Shown: piece by piece, positions 61,501 through 64,000 of the stretch
How the letters are laid out: every line of letters begins with the position of its first letter
Numbering within the stretch: position 1 is the first letter of the stretch
Assembly: GCF_020382885.2 (NCBI RefSeq)
Contig: NC_058508.1
Location: forward strand, 2,472,055-2,536,054
DNA from: Scatophagus argus
Taxonomy: Eukaryota; Chordata; Actinopteri; Scatophagidae
Direction: 5' to 3'
DNA: 64,000 nt
Position numbers and translations under genes: made by a program
The notes under the pieces: model-generated
What the model was told of the DNA's origin: nothing
Seen by the model: only the letters and a program-made list of their open reading frames with translations
Database searches by the model: none

Positions 61501-63049
61501 TATTTGGTGCTAATTAGCAAACATTTTAGTGATCAACAATCCAATCGCTGATGCAAAGTGAAAACATCAATTCCATGGCATGGTTGTGTCATCGTTCGGG
61601 TCCAAGTCTTGATCCTAAACATCCAAACAGCACCAGGCAGCCAATGGCAAGCGGCCAAAAGACAATGAGGATATTATTTACTCCTCTCTTGGGAACAATA
61701 AATATTTTAGATTGACGGACAAAGCACATAGCATATAGAAACAATGCTGTCATGAGATAAAATACTCAAGAAACAAGACAAACCTTACCGGGAATCAGAC
61801 TCAGCTGTGTGCTAACTAAAAACTAAAACTAAGACATGACTGCCTGTCTCTATGCAGCTCAGGCAGACAGACTTGCAGGTCTTCATGACAGAGCTAGACA
61901 GCAGAGGAGAGAGAAACCAATGGTTGTAACCTGGTCTGTAGCTTGTATCTTGGTCAAATCTCGACCTTACGCTGTTATTGGCTAGGGCCTACACAGTGCC
62001 ACACACCCAGTTTGACACCCAGAAATGTCATGAGCGCAGTATTAACTGCAGAAAAAATGATTTGATGTGTACTTAAGTTTTTAGTTTGATCTTGGTTCCG
62101 TCTGCTTTCATGGATTCAGTAGCTATAATAGAGTCAGCCGCCAGGAGATGATCTGGAGGTTGCATCCATTGGTGTCTCTCTCCTCTGCTGTCTCAGTTTT
62201 TTGGGTAAATTCCATCAATGAGAAACTTTCATAGGAATGAATTGATAATTGTATCCAGTTCTTTTATTTGATACTGTACATCTGGGGTCTCACGCCACTC
62301 TGTGAGAGCAGGTTTCTTGCTCTTCCTTTGAGTGTGGATGTCTGGGAAAGCTATAAACCACGACCAGAAAACATTTGATATGCTTTTGTTGTATGTTTGT
62401 GCACATTTATGCAAAAAGCTCTCATTGAGACACTATCATGTTTCTCTTTCTTTGTTTTATTAAATTCAATGAAATGATACTTTAAGGTTTGATGGAGGGC
62501 GAAAGTATGAGTTTGGTAGATTACATGAGGCAGAAAGAAAGTAGAGAAGTGGAGAGTGCCATTTGAGGGCTGTGAAGAAAAAAAAAGACATGAGGATGAT
62601 TCTGAAAAAGGGTGTGAGAGTGCTGTGAAGTCAGCGGAGATGCTCTGTCACACACTATCACTGTGCATCCTTGCATGTGTTTGTAGACCGGCAGATGTGT
62701 TTACACATGGGCACGCATGCATGCATACGTGTGTTCCTCCTCAGCCATGTGATAAATCACGACGTGGCCTGATCCTGTGTCACAGTGGAAACTTGTGGCT
62801 GGGTGGAACAGTGTCACACACAGTGCCAGTCAACCTGAAGACTACAGTATTTGTTTTTCAGTATCCTCACTGTTAACCCTCTCTGGTTCATGCTTCCTGA
62901 TACTTTCTCTTGCTTTCATTCATCTTGTTCACAAATAACATAATAATTAGTCTTAGAAATGATGTTAGTATTAAGAATCTGGTAAAATACCATATACTTA
63001 TAGTATTAATATTAATGTTGCATTATTAATATAATACTCATACAGTATT
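58523..63049. other. intergenic between SLC6 and g6pc, with SLC6 3' UTR
   Basis: No further gene recognised. The SLC6 3' UTR probably occupies the first 0.7 kb. A fragment near 60850-60925 ending GACGACACATCACTA resembles the end of the 33060-34245 repeat. A minus-strand frame at 62229-62414 looks coding-like but lacks a recognisable family. Confidence 0.5.
59199..59204 (+). promoter_or_regulatory. possible polyadenylation signal of the SLC6 gene
   Basis: AATAAA 677 bases after the stop codon, followed by a T-rich stretch (GTCTTCTTTTTCCTTGC). Further AATAAA copies at about 59290-59312 are alternatives. Confidence 0.4.
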
Positions 63050-63190
63050 ATGGTGTAAATAATCCAGTGCAGATGTTAGGTCTTGATGATCTTTTGGTTA
63101 TCAGTTTCACTTGTCTTTTCATGAGTCCTTAACTGTAATTGTTCTCTTACTACACTTTGGGACAAGCAAAAAAGAGACAGAATACATAAA
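63050..63190 (+). repeat. g6pc-upstream segment shared with 1981-2136
   Basis: Second copy of the paired segment; it lies directly before the C-rich tract and the g6pc promoter candidates. See 1981-2136 for the matching blocks. Confidence 0.5.
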
Positions 63191-63196
63191 TGACTG

Positions 63197-63229
63197 CCCT
63201 CCCTCCCCTCCCCTCCCCTCCCCAACCCC
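63197..63229 (-). promoter_or_regulatory. C-rich tract, possible G-quadruplex on the minus strand
   Basis: Four or more runs of 3-4 C separated by single T (CCCTCCCTCCCCTCCCCTCC and on) give a minus strand of G3-4 runs with one-base loops, the pattern of a stable quadruplex. It lies about 50-80 bases upstream of the TATA box at 63279. Confidence 0.55.
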
Positions 63230-63254
63230 TTGTGTTGTCCCTCTCACTACAGTC

Positions 63255-63286
63255 CAAAGTCCAGATGATCTGTTTGAATATAAAAG
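63255..63286 (+). promoter_or_regulatory. g6pc core promoter candidate: HNF4-like site and TATA box
   Basis: CAAAGTCCA at 63255-63263 is the sequence preferred by the liver nuclear receptor HNF4-alpha, and TATAAAAG follows at 63279-63286. HNF4 is an established activator of glucose-6-phosphatase genes in mammals. Initiation near 63310 would place about 470 bases before the ATG, most simply explained by a leader exon and the 109-base intron at 63670-63778. Confidence 0.6.
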
Positions 63287-63669
63287 AGACTGTGTGTCTG
63301 ACTAGCAGCACAGAACTGCACACATACACTCACACACACACAGTCACTCATGATCCATTCATCAGACACAAAGAAAAACTGATCCAGGTTTTTTTTTCTT
63401 TTTTGCAAATACTTTTAATAAATACTACATCATATTAAAACACACATACTAGCATGAGGACATCTCAACAGTCATCCGGCATCTCAGCAGACACCTTTGA
63501 GACCACTTAAATTAGGGACACAATCTCTTAACACACATACTACAAATACACTGATACAGTTGTCGTTTATAGCAGCAGTAGAGGACTGATTTGTTGATTG
63601 GGCAGCCCACATCCAAACTGAATTTGTTAAGAAGAACATGCACAAACTGGGATCTCATTAGAAAACTCG

Positions 63670-63778
63670 GTGAGTATGATTGCATCGCTCAAACATTGTT
63701 CAGTCGGCACTGAGACACACACATGGACTAATTTGGTGTAGAAATGTTCCGCTTTATCTACCCTCCACCCTCCTGTAG
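63670..63778 (+). other. possible intron in the g6pc 5' leader
   Basis: The donor GTGAGTATG follows CTCG at 63669. The acceptor CTACCCTCCACCCTCCTGTAG ends at 63778 and has a strong pyrimidine tract. Exon sequence would resume with TGGTA and the ATG at 63784. The length of 109 bases is normal for a fish intron. No transcript evidence is available here. Confidence 0.45.
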
Positions 63779-63783
63779 TGGTA

Positions 63784-64000
63784 ATGGACCTGCTCCACAG
63801 CTCCGGTGTGAGTAGTACATACTATCTGCAGACCCACTTCAGTCACAGCCAGGGCTACTTCCTGTCAGTCTCTATTGCAACGGACCTACGCAACACCTTC
63901 TTCCTGTTGTTCCCCATATGGTTCCATGTACAGCAAAGTGAAGCTATCAAACTGGTGTGGGTGGCAGTAGTGGGAGACTGGGTCAACCTGATGCTGAAAT
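63784..64000 (+). CDS. g6pc1: glucose-6-phosphatase catalytic subunit, first coding exon (partial)
   Basis: Endoplasmic-reticulum membrane phosphatase that releases free glucose in the last step of gluconeogenesis and glycogen breakdown. Seventy-two codons are visible before the window ends. They align without gaps to the start of human G6PC1: M-D-L-L-H-x-x-G-V-x-S-T-Y-Y-L-Q, then TDLRNTFFLLFPIWFH and KLVWVAVVGDWVNLMLK, which includes the first membrane segment. In human the first coding exon ends a few residues later, so the donor should lie just past 64000. TAG at 63739 closes the frame upstream, so the ATG at 63784 is the only start. Active-site Arg and His residues lie in later exons. Several g6pc paralogues exist in fish; which one this is cannot be told from one exon. 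Confidence 0.92.
   Translation, partial: MDLLHSSGVSSTYYLQTHFSHSQGYFLSVSIATDLRNTFFLLFPIWFHVQQSEAIKLVWVAVVGDWVNLMLK

Noticed and set aside
62229..62414. 61-codon minus-strand frame upstream of g6pc
   Set aside because: The peptide looks plausible (TPDVQYQIKELDTIINSFL), but no family, neighbouring exon or clean splice pair could be recognised. Possibly an old transposon scrap.
1..64000. CRISPR array, operon or phage-like structure
   Set aside because: No regularly spaced short repeats with unique spacers and no compact gene clusters; spliced genes and SINE/LINE content show vertebrate DNA.

Overview
The window looks like teleost fish nuclear DNA. It is AT-rich, its genes are cut by GT-AG introns, it is full of degraded fish transposable elements, and there are no bacterial-style operons. 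I could assemble three protein genes. (1) A copper amine oxidase of the AOC2/AOC3 membrane type lies on the minus strand at 8167-16023, with 5 coding exons and 761 aa. (2) A complete SLC6 sodium/chloride-coupled transporter of the GABA/taurine/creatine branch lies on the plus strand at 44882-58522, with 14 coding exons and 582 aa. (3) The first coding exon of a glucose-6-phosphatase catalytic subunit starts at 63784 on the plus strand and runs off the window end. In human, AOC2, AOC3 and G6PC1 sit close together on 17q21.31. The window therefore keeps that neighbourhood, with an SLC6 gene between the two anchors. The genes share no pathway that the sequence reveals.

Layout. 1-8166: intergenic, with LINE remnants at 1285-1880 and 4030-4310. 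8167-16023: amine oxidase gene; its introns hold LINE 3' ends, a Tc1/mariner remnant and a long GT microsatellite. 16024-44800: about 29 kb without a host gene I can recognise. This gap holds LINE fragments on both strands, a decayed zinc-finger-like multi-copy gene (17590-18910), a mariner-type transposon with double terminal repeats (24365-25438), a gypsy reverse transcriptase scrap, a 273-bp in-frame tandem duplication (31941-32485) and a tRNA-derived SINE with a perfect 14-bp target duplication (43089-43435). 44800-58522: the SLC6 gene, whose introns carry two copies of one repeat, a truncated SINE and two LINE pieces. 58523-63240: intergenic. 63190-64000: g6pc promoter candidates (C-rich tract, HNF4-like site, TATA box) and first coding exon.

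The item most worth following is the SLC6 protein. Its ion-site residues are kept, but it departs from the usual family pattern at substrate-pocket positions: Asn24 in TM1, a Ser-Arg-Leu-Tyr stretch in TM3 and Asp-Thr in TM8. No clearly new multi-gene system is visible. Exon coordinates come from reading splice sites and phase by eye. Transposon family names are from recognition of typical protein and tail motifs, not from database searches.
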